A DNA stretch of 64,000 bases from Phaseolus vulgaris (lineage: Eukaryota > Streptophyta > Magnoliopsida > Fabales > Fabaceae), in assembly GCF_000499845.2 (NCBI RefSeq), contig NC_023754.2, positions 30,457,869-30,521,868 on the forward strand, written 5' to 3'. Positions 25,120-34,129 of this stretch are shown piece after piece. The notes under the pieces were generated by a model that saw only the letters and a list, made by a program, of their open reading frames with translations, was not told the origin of the DNA and ran no database searches. How positions within the stretch are numbered: position 1 is the first letter of the stretch; each line of letters opens with the position of its first letter. A program made the position numbers and the translations under genes.

Positions 25120-25460
25120 TTAGATATGTTGATTAAGAGGGGGATTAAACAAAGCATGCTCTAACAGATGATGATGGTGTTGAAAGAGAAGCATGTGTTG
25201 GTGATGGAGGGTGACGAAAGCTTCAACTCCACCGTCCCTAGTATCCATCAAAGCAATGGTGTTACTGCAAATCTTATTCACACTGCATCCCCACACAGCT
25301 TCTCCCCAACTAAAATCAACCTCAAGCAATGGAAACTTGCACCAACTGGAACACTTGTAAACAACACTCTTCTGCTTCAAAACTTCATCTCTCTCCATCA
25401 AACTCTCTATAACCGCTCCAAATGCACCATCCTCTAACAACCTCTTTGTATTGGTTTCAA
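25120..25460 (-). pseudogene. BAHD acyltransferase fragment, C-terminal quarter
   Basis: Corresponds to about residues 336-445 of the intact BAHD enzyme at 28271-29608, with over 85 percent identity by eye. It includes the conserved C-terminal motif, here DFSWG instead of DFGWG. The frame is open to the natural stop. Coding similarity ends at about 25460, where TRIM B begins, and no upstream BAHD sequence follows on the far side, so the N-terminal three quarters, including HxxxD, are gone. Confidence 0.9.
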
Positions 25461-25795
25461 TACACTATTAAGAAGTGAATTTTAAACTTAACTAAAAGTC
25501 ATAAAATCGACTTATAAAATGAGATTTGTAACATTTATATATTATGAAATTTTTTAATTTTTAGTCGATGTGAGATCTCCAACACACCCTTCTACGCTGA
25601 AAGTAACAATTTGTACGTGTGACAACATATTATGAGTAGTCTGATAATGATAAACACTTCTTAAGATATATAAACTCAAAATTAACTCTAATACCATATT
25701 AAAAAATAGACTTTAAGATTAACTCAACCTCATAAAACTCACTTGTGAGGTGAGATTTATATATAAATATATATAATATAAAATAAATTCGCAAG
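25455..25795 (-). mobile_element. TRIM retrotransposon B
   Basis: The minus strand shows a 5' LTR part ending near 25700, a primer-binding site TGGTATTAGAGTT at 25684-25696, about 100 bases of non-coding interior and a purine-rich GAAGGGTG. The 3' LTR then starts TGTTGGAGATCTCACATCGA at about 25596 and ends near 25460. Its right end is frayed. It abuts the broken BAHD fragment. Confidence 0.75.
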
Positions 25796-26086
25796 AAAAA
25801 ATATTAAAATAGTAATATTGTAAATTGTAATGTAATTATAAAAATTGCGTTTTCAATGTATCTTTGAGGGTCTCTACACCCCAACTTGAGAAAGGCTTGC
25901 ACGACTTCCTAAAATTTAAATTTTTTAATGAATTAAGGTCCCTAATTAATTTCAATTTTTTTAATTGCAAATATGTTAAAAACCCATAAAAAACCACGGT
26001 TAAGAACCTCACAATAAAAATTCTATAGAAGAAAACATGTTTGAAATTCAAATACTCAAAAAGGGGCTACAACTATTTAAAAAGAC

Positions 26087-26205
26087 CTAATCAAACAAAC
26101 CGAATCCCATGTCGTCATCACTTCCTTCCTTCTTTTCCTCAGCGGCGGGAGCGGCAACGGCGACGGCGACGGCGGCACCTGCGGCAGAAGCGGCGTTCAA
26201 GATGG
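26087..26205 (-). pseudogene. Ribosomal stalk P-protein C-terminal tail
   Basis: On the minus strand one frame reads an Ala-rich hinge (ILNAASAAGAAVAVAVAAP), then AAEEKKEGSDDDMGFGLFD and stop TAG. This is the hallmark acidic tail of 60S ribosomal stalk proteins P0/P1/P2, which binds translational GTPases. The globular part is missing. The tail directly follows the last tile of tile gene 3 but is one base out of its frame. The terminal bases (GATTCGGTTTGTTTGAT) are also present downstream of tile gene 1 at about 20515-20533. Confidence 0.8.
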
Positions 26206-26508
26206 TTTGGACTTTTCTGAGTTAGCCGCACTCCTTATTGCATTATCCACCGTCGCACTATAACTGTGAACGTTGGGCGGTGGTTTGGACTTTTCTGAGT
26301 TACCGGCACTCCTAATTGCATTATCCACCACCCCAACAAAACTATGAACGTTTTCCTGTGCTTTCGACTTCTCTGAGTTACTCGCACTCTTAATTCTACT
26401 ATTCACCACCCCACCAAAACTATCACCATTCTCCACTGTTGAACCAAATCTACGAGCCTTGTATTTTTCTTCTCCCCCAACTGAATCATTACTACTTGCA
26501 CAACCCAT
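26197..26508 (-). CDS. MGCA tile-repeat protein 3 (unrecognised family)
   Basis: Open frame of 103 residues starting MGCASSNDS. This is the only copy with serine at position 6, so it fits the classic N-myristoylation pattern, and Cys3 could be palmitoylated. Compared with copy 1 it lacks the GRIASEVK segment after MGCA. Three tiles of 26 residues follow (GVVNSRIKSASNSEKSK, GVVDNAIRSAGNSEKSK, ATVDNAIRSAANSEKSK). The stop falls within the start of the P-protein tail, which lies one base out of frame. A one-base shift or a splice would give a tile/P-tail fusion. Function unknown. Confidence 0.5.
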   Translation of the reverse strand: MGCASSNDSVGGEEKYKARRFGSTVENGDSFGGVVNSRIKSASNSEKSKAQENVHSFVGVVDNAIRSAGNSEKSKPPPNVHSYSATVDNAIRSAANSEKSKPS

Positions 26509-26629
26509 TTCCCAACTCAAATTATCTAATCTAATTATGCTATACTCTATGTTTAACTTAAGGCAACAGCTGTAGAAGATTCTCTCATATTCAAGTTTAA
26601 TCAAGTACTTCCAAAAAAAATTAATTGTT

Positions 26630-26780
26630 TAAACAGAATTTACTAACCACTTTCTGCAACCATTTTTCCAGGAAAATAAGGAGAAGCAGCATTTGCAATG
26701 TCAGCAAATTATTATTTAAGAATTTTAAATATTAAGGGCTGCCTCAAGGAAACTTCCAATCTTTTGCCTGCAGAATCGCA
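26630..26780. repeat. Shared upstream segment, copy 3
   Basis: Matches copies 2 and 4 (CCATTTTTCCAGGAAA, AAGGAGAAGCAGCAT, TATTAAGGGCTGCCTCAAGG), shorter on both sides. Confidence 0.8.
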
Positions 26781-26814
26781 CAACATTAATCTACTAACTG
26801 CAACTACCAAAATC

Positions 26815-27045
26815 CTGTTGGATTATCCAACATCAATTAGATGAATTGTATATAACTGGGTGTAAACTTTATTCATGAGCCGGTTTTATAGAGTTTAATT
26901 AGACTTGAAATCCACTTCGTAATATTAAAGTCATTTAAAGTATATTCTATCGAGAATTTATTGGTCTTATCAGCGAGTCATCATGAGATCATCCGTAATG
27001 AAAATAATTCATTGCTTAAAGTCCACTTCGTAATAACTCCCACAA
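26815..27045 (+). mobile_element. TRIM-like LTR remnant
   Basis: GTTGGATTATCCAACATCAATTAG, then a TATATAACTGGGTG and a GAGCCGGTTTTATAGAG stretch, follow the order of the TRIM LTRs nearby. Strongly diverged. Confidence 0.5.
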
Positions 27046-27049
27046 AACT

Positions 27050-27665
27050 AATAGAAAATCATTTTTGGACATTAATGTATTATGAAACACTATAAAATTT
27101 AAAATATATATAAATATTATACATAATATAATGTGATACAAAGAAAAAAAAATGGATATGAGGAGTATTTACAGGTTAGTTTAGATTTGATTTAAAAGGA
27201 AATAAAGTATGAACCGATTAATTTTTATTCGTTCGATTTGAATTTTTAATTACAAACTCAGTAATCAAACTGAAATCTCCTCCATAATTGAATTTTAAAT
27301 TGTTAATTTTGTAATCAACAATAATTATAATTGCACTGTATCCTTTCAACTACATCCCACTTAATGTTCAAAACTAAAATTTAGCAATTATGTTACACCT
27401 GAAATGCTAATAACTAATGCTTGATAAAAAGAATTTCAAAGAAAAAAAAAATACGAAACACAGTGATTTATTTCATATATGTTAATTAGTGATGTTTGGT
27501 AATAATCGATGATGATGTATAGAGTTGGTGAGGAAATTTTTGTTTCCCTACCAATGGTAGCCATGCATGCAGTGTATAAGGTGGATGGTGTTTTCTTGTG
27601 TGAATTAATTAATCACCAAAGTTATTATATGTAATGTAGGATTGTGATTGTGAATTGAGAAATAG
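27050..27665. repeat. Segmental duplication flank, copy 3
   Basis: Close copy of 24290-24925, again immediately left of a BAHD gene, which places the intact BAHD gene in a second duplicated unit. Confidence 0.85.
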
Positions 27666-27739
27666 ATATATTAAGAGTGAGCTCATGCTTCAGATAATAT
27701 ATTATGAATGTTATGATAAGTTAAACAAAATTTAGTTAG

Positions 27740-27840
27740 GATAAATTCGAAATATAAGAAGTGGATTTTAAACCTAACTAAATCTCATAAAACCGATTTA
27801 TAAGGTGATTTTTGTTCCACTATATACCATGAAATACTAT
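27740..27840 (-). mobile_element. TRIM LTR fragment
   Basis: AAGAAGTGGATTTTAAACC, CATAAAACCGATTTATAAGG and CACTATATACCATGAAAT follow TRIM LTR order in minus orientation. No primer site or second LTR is attached. Confidence 0.6.
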
Positions 27841-27841
27841 G

Positions 27842-28232
27842 TCTGATTGGTGTCTCGCCCCTTTATCTTGTTTGAATTCGATATAAGTTATCTGTTTTTG
27901 TTTAGGTTGTCAGGTATCTTTATTTTGTTGGATGTCGGGTTTTTGACGAATAGTGGGTTGGTTGTTGGTCTAGGTGGTTAAGGTTTATTGCTCTGATGTT
28001 CCTTGGTATGTTTGAAGTGTGTTTCTAACGTCTGGATTGTTAGATTGGTTTTGGTTCTTGTTGGAGATCCCACATCGACTAGAGATTAGAGCCTTTCATT
28101 GTATATAAGTGGGTGCAAACCTCAACCTTATCAAACCGGTTTTATGGGGTTGAGTTAGGCTTCAGAGCCATTTCGAGCCTATCCTAGCGAGTGTTTAATT
28201 CTTTATTTTTGATAAAAAAAACTAATATATTT
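27842..28232 (+). mobile_element. LINE 3' tail interrupted by a TRIM LTR
   Basis: GT-rich DNA typical of LINE 3' UTRs (27842-28070) is split by a TRIM LTR that starts TGTTGGAGATCCCACATCGA at 28060. The LTR contains GTATATAAGTGGGTGCAAAC and GGGGTTGAGTTAGGC. The tail resumes with TTCTTTATTTTTGATAAAAAAAAC. It lies 40 bases beyond the stop codon of the BAHD gene. Confidence 0.55.
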
Positions 28233-28270
28233 TATTTTTTTAGTTGATGCGGATCTACAACAAGATAACA

Positions 28271-29608
28271 TTAGATATGGTGATTAACTAGGGGATTAAG
28301 CAAAGCATACTGTAAAAGATGATGATGGTGTTGAAAGAGAAGCATGTGTTGGTGATCGAGGGTGACGAAAGCTTCAACTCCACCGTTCCTAGTATCCATC
28401 AAAGCAATGGTGTTACTGCAAATCTTATTCACACTGCATCCCCACACAGCTTCTCCCCAACCAAAATCAACCTCTAGCAATGGAAACTTGCACCAACTGG
28501 AACACTTATAAACAACACTCTTCTGCTTCAAAACTTCATCTCTCTCCTTCAGACTCTCCATAACCGCTTCAAACGCACCATCCTCTGAGAACCTCTTTGC
28601 CTTGCTTTCCACAAACTCCTTCATACTCTCCCTCATCCTCTTCACCATCACGTGCAGTTCCAAGTGCGCCTCCTCCTCCACCGTAACCGCGAACGGCCAC
28701 ACAAAGTTCCCCACGGCACCGTCCGCCACCGCTGGCTCCATCCGGGGACGGAGGTTCACCGCTTGGAACAAAACCGAACGCTCGAACGACGTCGTTTCCG
28801 AGCCAGAAGCCGAGAGAGCGCATTTCCATATGAGCGCCAGCACCGCCTCCACCCTCGAAGGTTCAAACACGCAACCTTCTCCGATTCTCTTCTTTAGCGC
28901 TTTGACCTTGGACGCCTCGATAACGAACCTCCTCGACGTGAAATTCTCCGACGAGACGGTGCTTACGGACGCGGTCATGACGGGAAGCTCTCTCGGAGGA
29001 AAGAGCACGGCGCCGGCGGCGAGTTCGGGATCCCTCGGAGGGGTTTGTCCGGCGCACGCAGCAGTCCAGGTTTTGAGGAGTGCGATGACGGCTGCTATGT
29101 CGGCGATTTTGTGGGAGAGAGAAACGGTTACGGCTGTGCCGCCGCAGCGAAAGGAGGTGAAGCGTACGAGGAGCATGGGAGCGTTTGTTGAAGTTTGGTT
29201 ATCTGTGGAGGGGAGGAGACACTGAAGGGTGTCGAAGTTTGGGGCTTCGAGGATGTCGGAGAGAGAGGCGTGAGTGTGGGAGTGGATGAAGAGGGCGCCA
29301 CCGTCGTTGCAGTGGAGGGTGGTGGCATCATGGAGGTTTCCGGCGAGAGGGTAGAAGCGGGTCAAGGTGTGGGAGAGGGAGGTTTGAAGGAGTTGGGATT
29401 TGGTGGAGAAGTGTGGAAGTGTGTGGGTGGTGTGAGGGTAGAAGAGAGTGATGTTGCCATGGATGTTTGGGGAAAGTTGGTCAAGTAAAGAGAGTTTAAA
29501 GGTTTGAAGGTGTGGTGGTGTGGCTATAGAGGGTTTTATGTATATTCTGTGTTCCACCTCTAACTTTATCTCTTCGCTCATTTCGTCTTCTTTCATTCCA
29601 TTTCTCAT
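28271..29608 (-). CDS. BAHD acyltransferase (vinorine synthase-like clade), intact
   Basis: Single-exon gene of 445 residues, the usual length for plant BAHD enzymes, which transfer acyl groups from CoA thioesters to alcohols or amines of specialised metabolites in the cytosol. The catalytic HxxxD motif is HKIAD at residues 166-170 and the structural DFGWG motif is intact at 381-385. The NLRPRM and GNFVWPF stretches are also typical. The first ATG (29608) is used; MSEE at residue 10 is an alternative start. The C-terminus is unusually His-rich (HQHMLLFQHHHHLL). The substrate cannot be told from sequence. Two truncated paralogs lie at 25120 and 40199. Confidence 0.95.
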   Translation of the reverse strand: MRNGMKEDEMSEEIKLEVEHRIYIKPSIATPPHLQTFKLSLLDQLSPNIHGNITLFYPHTTHTLPHFSTKSQLLQTSLSHTLTRFYPLAGNLHDATTLHCNDGGALFIHSHTHASLSDILEAPNFDTLQCLLPSTDNQTSTNAPMLLVRFTSFRCGGTAVTVSLSHKIADIAAVIALLKTWTAACAGQTPPRDPELAAGAVLFPPRELPVMTASVSTVSSENFTSRRFVIEASKVKALKKRIGEGCVFEPSRVEAVLALIWKCALSASGSETTSFERSVLFQAVNLRPRMEPAVADGAVGNFVWPFAVTVEEEAHLELHVMVKRMRESMKEFVESKAKRFSEDGAFEAVMESLKERDEVLKQKSVVYKCSSWCKFPLLEVDFGWGEAVWGCSVNKICSNTIALMDTRNGGVEAFVTLDHQHMLLFQHHHHLLQYALLNPLVNHHI

Positions 29609-29854
29609 GCTTAGCTCAGGCCCTTATATACCACAAACTCTCTGTTTCCATGCCTATTTTTGTAATTCTCTTATCCAATAATCATATTTAAAGAAAGGAT
29701 TAAAAAGTCAATTTGTTGTTTGAAAGTCTGAAACCAGGTTTTATGTAAATAACCTTTCAAATCTTTTCCTCTCTTTTTCATATTTACCATTTAACACTAT
29801 CATGTATCATTGTTTGGTATCTACAGACTTCAAAACTAGTCCTAACATATTACA

Positions 29855-29935
29855 TCACCACTGGGCTGAATTCACTCTCCGTAACATTCGTCTTGGTTTA
29901 CTCTTCTCCTCAACTGGAATAAGTCACTCCATGAG
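29855..29935 (-). pseudogene. GBF4-like bZIP last exon, dead copy
   Basis: 81 bases matching the last coding exon of the bZIP gene at 41514-41594: LME-stop-LIPVEEKSKPRRMLRRV, then NSAQW and stop. Codon 4 is TGA instead of TGC, and the splice acceptor GCAG has become GCGG. It lies 247 bases upstream of the BAHD start, inside a longer segment (29740-29988) copied from or with 41393-41650. Confidence 0.9.
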
Positions 29936-29988
29936 CCGCAAACAAAGAGTAAAAGGAGACTGATCACATTAACACACATGCACCACTT

Positions 29989-30342
29989 CAAAGTATTTTA
30001 TTGAAGAGGGATAGTTGAAGTCGGTTAAAGTCAGTAAGGGAATAAATATAGAATAAAATATGAGTTGGAACTACTTCCCAATTGTGTCATTTCTATGGAG
30101 CTTAATCTGGTATATATACATTGGATTGTAACCCCTCCGCCTTTAGTCATTATTCTCTTTTAATTGAACGATTAAGGTTAATTGATTGAGATCCTTTTAC
30201 TTGTATTCCCTCATAACGTTATACTTCAAAAAACAATCCATATATGATTAACCATCACACTAGACCCATGACCTTATATACCTTCCATATCTCAGATGAG
30301 GTATTTATTATATTTCATTGTCATACCATAACAATAAAAATG
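29989..30342. mobile_element. Insertion relative to the paralogous segment, possible solo LTR
   Basis: The duplicate at 41640-41670 runs directly from CACTTCAAAG to AGATGGGTTTGTTG, while here about 350 bases are inserted between them. The insert has an LTR-like promoter stretch (GGTATATATACATTGGATTG, then CTCTTTTAATTGAACG). Terminal repeats and target duplication are not clear. Confidence 0.4.
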
Positions 30343-30349
30343 TCTTAGA

Positions 30350-30830
30350 TGAGTTTGTTGTCCCAGCATTACTTATCGAAGTTGGGGTTTTATTAAAGTG
30401 GATTGAATAAGCCATTTTATTAGAAACAAAAACTCAATTGGTGCAGATTCTTTATCTGCCATCGTTACTAGTAGAATAATTTTTTTGTCCGTAAAAAATA
30501 GAGCTATATATTTGTTTTCGAGAAAGAAAAAAAAACGAAAAACAGTGATTTATTTTATATATATAATTAGTGATGTTTGGTAAGGATTGAAGATAAGTAT
30601 GTATAGAGTTGGTGTGGGTGAAAAAAAGTGTATAGATTTGGGATGGAATTTTTTTTCCTACCTAAATCATTTGAATAATATGAAGTGAAACTTACAATTG
30701 GAAATCTTATATTTAAGTGGTTGCTTATCCTTGCGGTCATGACCTATAACACCCGCAAGTACACAATTGTAAGTACGCAATAAGGTGGATAATATTTTCT
30801 TGTGTAAATTAATTAATAAACCAAAGTTAT
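30350..30830. repeat. Segmental duplication flank, copy 4
   Basis: Best match to copy 1 (18560-19500): GAAGTTGGGGTTTTATTAA, TTTATCTGCCATCGTTACTA, AACGAAAAACAGTGATTTA, TGTATAGAGTTGGTGTGGG. Tile gene 4 follows. Confidence 0.85.
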
Positions 30831-31359
30831 AAATGGTTGTGATTTTGAAAGAGCATTGTAAAATATAGAGTTCACAAACCTTAGAATTGTATACTATTCT
30901 TAATATAATAAATAAATAATAAATTTAAAATTAAATAATACAAAAAATATTAAAAATTATAATATAATTGTAAAAAATATGAATTGTCAATATTTTTTTA
31001 ATCAATAAAATATGAATTAACCATAAAAAAAAAGTGCTCCAACTTTATATTCTTTAAAGACCCGTTACATAGTCTGAAAGCACATTAAAAAAAGGTATAA
31101 AAACCTCTCTTTCCTCACAAATATATCATTACCCAAACTTTTAAAGAATAAAGGACCGCAATTAATTTCAAATTTTGGAGGAATGACTTATTTGTATTTT
31201 CATATTCGTCCATTCAAAGTTTTTGTTGTTCTCGCCATCGTGGTTTTCATTGTTGTGGTCGGTTGTCTTGGTCTTGGTGATGGTGTCGCCGCTTTCGCTC
31301 CGGTCATTGGTGCGACGCTGTGACCAGTGGTGGATCTCTATTTATGGGTGGTAAAGCAT

Positions 31360-31746
31360 TTATCGTTTTCGATTCCGTAACAGGTAGCGCTTCTGCCATG
31401 ACGCTCTGTTGGCCGACTCTGCAGTGTCAGCTTCTGCATCAGTTTCAGCTTGGCCATCCCTATTCCTGATTGCTTTATTCACCGTATTCCGATCTGAGTT
31501 ATTCGCACTCCTAATTGCATTATCCACCACCAAACTAAAACTAGAAACGTTTTCCGGTGGTTTGGAATCTGAGTTATTGGCACTCCTAATTGCATTATCC
31601 ACCACCGAACTAAAACTATGAACACTTTCCCGTTTTTCCAAATTTGACTCACCCCTACTTCTAATTATATTATTCACTCCTTTTTCCCAATTTGAATCAT
31701 TGCCACTTTTAATCTCCGGGACGATTCTTCCAAATGCACAACCCAT
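31360..31746 (-). CDS. MGCA tile-repeat protein 4 (unrecognised family)
   Basis: Open frame of 128 residues starting MGCAFGRIVPEIKSGNDSNW. It is followed by a short VNNIIRSRGESN element, two full tiles of 25 residues (VVDNAIRSANNSDSKPPENV, then SSFSLVVDNAIRSANNS), a half tile (TVNKAIRNRD) and an acidic segment (AETDAEADTAE). The tail is basic (WQKRYLLRNRKR). It is the cleanest member of the family. Its TATA-like element is at 31801-31811. The composition (Ser/Asn-rich, repeats, acidic then basic end) suggests a largely disordered protein. No homologous family is known to me. Confidence 0.55.
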   Translation of the reverse strand: MGCAFGRIVPEIKSGNDSNWEKGVNNIIRSRGESNLEKRESVHSFSSVVDNAIRSANNSDSKPPENVSSFSLVVDNAIRSANNSDRNTVNKAIRNRDGQAETDAEADTAESANRASWQKRYLLRNRKR

Positions 31747-31871
31747 TTGCCAAGTCAAATAATCTTATGTAATGTAATGCGCCACTGTGTTCAACTTAAG
31801 GTATATATATAAACACAGAGATAGAGAGAGGCGAGTTGACTTTATTTAGATAAGTAGGTACCAGGCAAATG

Positions 31872-31969
31872 CAAGGGAAGATAAGGTCTTGCACTCTAAT
31901 CGTATTCCACTCGGGGTAAACAAGGGAAGATAAGGTCTTGCACTCTAATCGTATTCCACACGGGGTAAA
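31872..31969. repeat. 49-base tandem duplication in tile gene 4 upstream region
   Basis: Two adjacent 49-base units beginning CAAGGGAAGATAAGGTCTTG differ only at one or two bases. The single-copy equivalent is found upstream of copies 1 and 2. Confidence 0.95.
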
Positions 31970-31984
31970 CACAATTTTTTGGTC

Positions 31985-33190
31985 TTGACGCCACGTCCTC
32001 AATAATCCACTCTCACATTAGTTAATTTACTTATTTTATGTAAAACTGTTCTCGGTGGTATATTATAATAGAGCAACTATACAATTCTTCATTTATGATA
32101 TAAAAAAAAAAGTATTTTTTTCATTTTATACAAAAGTTGAAATTTTAGGTAAAGAAAGAGAGTTACATAGGGGAGTAAGATTATCATTTTGTATCATTTT
32201 CCATTATAATATAGGGTAATGATATATCTCTTTTATACCACCACGTTACAACTCCCAATATTATTATTTTAATATTTTTTATATCATTTAATTACAAATT
32301 TATTCTTTACTATATATATTTATTTCTATACCTATCACATCAAAGATTGTAAAGAGTAAATTTATAATTAAATGATATAAAAAATATTAAAATAATAGTA
32401 TTGAGAGTTGTAACGTGGTTGTATAAAAAATTGAGGTTGTTCATATATCATTACTCTTTATAATATATTTTGTATAAAATCTGAATGTGATGTATATAAA
32501 TCCACACAAAGTTAAAGAATCTAAAAGGATAAATGCTTTCCGCACTGACGTTGGAGGAGACACATTCTCTTCCCTAGACACGCCGTAAAAGTCAAAAAAA
32601 AAAAAAGACGCAATCCAGTGTTTTAAAGATGTTTTCCACAGTAAATCACAAACAAAATCTTAAAATCTCAAAAAAAATAGTTAAATAAAAAATTATACAA
32701 AAGCCTTTAAAAAATCCAGAAAGAAAACAGAAAATTAGGAATAAATAACATCTTTTTCCTTAAAAGAATTTATAATATAAAAAATACACTCTATAAATCT
32801 GGATTAAAACGCATAACATAACTGTGGTGCGGTGGAGAGCATTGCTACCGCAGAAGAAGAGAAGAAAAAGAGAGGTGAGTAAGGTAAGTAACGTAAATTG
32901 TTTTTAGTTTTTAATTTTATTGTCAGTTTTTCAGCCCAATTAATTCCTTTCTAAGTATTCCAATTCCAATGTTAAAATTCTTTTATTTGACATTAAATTC
33001 AAATCTGTCATATAAGAATTGTAATAAATTACTACTTTTTCTATAATTTGCACACAGTACAATTTCAATTTCATATAACAAAATATATTATTACATTTTA
33101 ATTTATATATTGCATTCTATAATTTTCAATTTAATCGTAATTTTGTGTTTGACGTTATAACCGTAATACCATATCTATGTCCATATCCGT
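31985..33190. other. Intergenic between tile genes 4 and 5
   Basis: AT-rich, no gene recognised. A purine-rich patch at 32850-32890 (AAGAAGAGAAGAAAAAGAGAG then GTGAGTAAGGTAAGTAA) looks like an exon end with a donor, but no open frame supports it. Confidence 0.4.
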
Positions 33191-33203
33191 GTTTGTGTTA
33201 GTT

Positions 33204-33857
33204 TCATGTCTGCGTCCGTGTCCATGATGTCTCCGTGTCCATATCTGTATCGTTTTCGTGGATTGGCTTGTTGACCGAGTTTGGAGTGTCAGCTTCTTCT
33301 GCATCAGTTTCAGCTTGGGCATCCCAATTCCAGATTGCTTTATTCACAATCAAATCTGAGTTATTCCCACTCCTAATTGCATTATCCACCACTAAACTAA
33401 AACTAGGAACGATGTTCGGTTTTTTGGAGTGTGAGTTATTCTCACTCCTAATTGCATTATCCACCATCCAACTAAAACTAGAAACGTTGTCCGGTGGTTT
33501 GGAATCTGAGTTATTCTCACTCCTAATTGCATTATCCACCACCGAACTAAAACTATGAAGACTTTCCCGTTTTTCCGAATTTGACTCACCCCTATTCCTA
33601 ATTGCATTACTCACTCCTTTTCCCCAATTTGAATCATTGCTACTCTTAATCTCCGGCAGGATTTGATAAGGGTTTGGGTGCAGGTCGTTGTGTTGAAAAA
33701 GAGGTATAGGGATGGAAGTGTTGATGGTGTGGGTGGGAGTTTCATATTTTCTTTCCAAAGTTATTTGGCCTAAGGATTGGTGAAGGTTACTGTATTGATT
33801 TTCATGATGGGTGCTACGGAGAGTTTCATCTAGGTTTTTGTTGGGTTTAGGAGCCAT
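33204..33857 (-). CDS. Tile-repeat protein 5 with a different N-terminus
   Basis: Open frame of 217 residues. The first ATG (context CACTATGGCT) gives MAPKPNKNLDETLRS, and about 65 residues follow that are unrelated to the MGCA start of the sister copies. From LPEIKSSNDSNWGKGV on it is a family member: a NAIRNRGESN element, then three tiles (VVDNAIRSENNSDSKPPDNV, MVDNAIRSENNSHSKKPNIV, VVDNAIRSGNNSD), a VNKAIWNWD half tile and an acidic tail with a DTDMDTET stretch. The junction at PEIKSS suggests exon or promoter replacement. The membrane-anchor signal is lost. Confidence 0.5.
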   Translation of the reverse strand: MAPKPNKNLDETLRSTHHENQYSNLHQSLGQITLERKYETPTHTINTSIPIPLFQHNDLHPNPYQILPEIKSSNDSNWGKGVSNAIRNRGESNSEKRESLHSFSSVVDNAIRSENNSDSKPPDNVSSFSWMVDNAIRSENNSHSKKPNIVPSFSLVVDNAIRSGNNSDLIVNKAIWNWDAQAETDAEEADTPNSVNKPIHENDTDMDTETSWTRTQT

Positions 33858-34129
33858 AGTGCAAAACACCAATTGATACGCGGTTGCTTAAAAAACAAAA
33901 AAAAAGAGAGAGAGGCGACTTGACTTTCTAATCGTTGGTAACTCTTGGCCCACACGTTATTGAGCCACCTTCCCGTGTCAGGCTTGTCGGCCCAAATCCC
34001 GTGGTTATCGAACATTTTTATTTATTATTTTATTAATTTTTGTTCTTATTGACACACTAAGACAGTGTTGTAGGAGATTCTCCAAGATTCAAGTTTTAAT
34101 CATAATACTTTTCAGAAAAATTAAAAATA

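Noticed and set aside
22985..25795. Cassandra-type TRIM with 5S rRNA promoter
   Set aside because: No 5S-like box A/IE/C sequence is seen in the LTRs.
28602..29225. 207-codon plus-strand open frame
   Set aside because: Antisense to the intact BAHD gene; a by-product of its GC-rich codons, without any domain signature.
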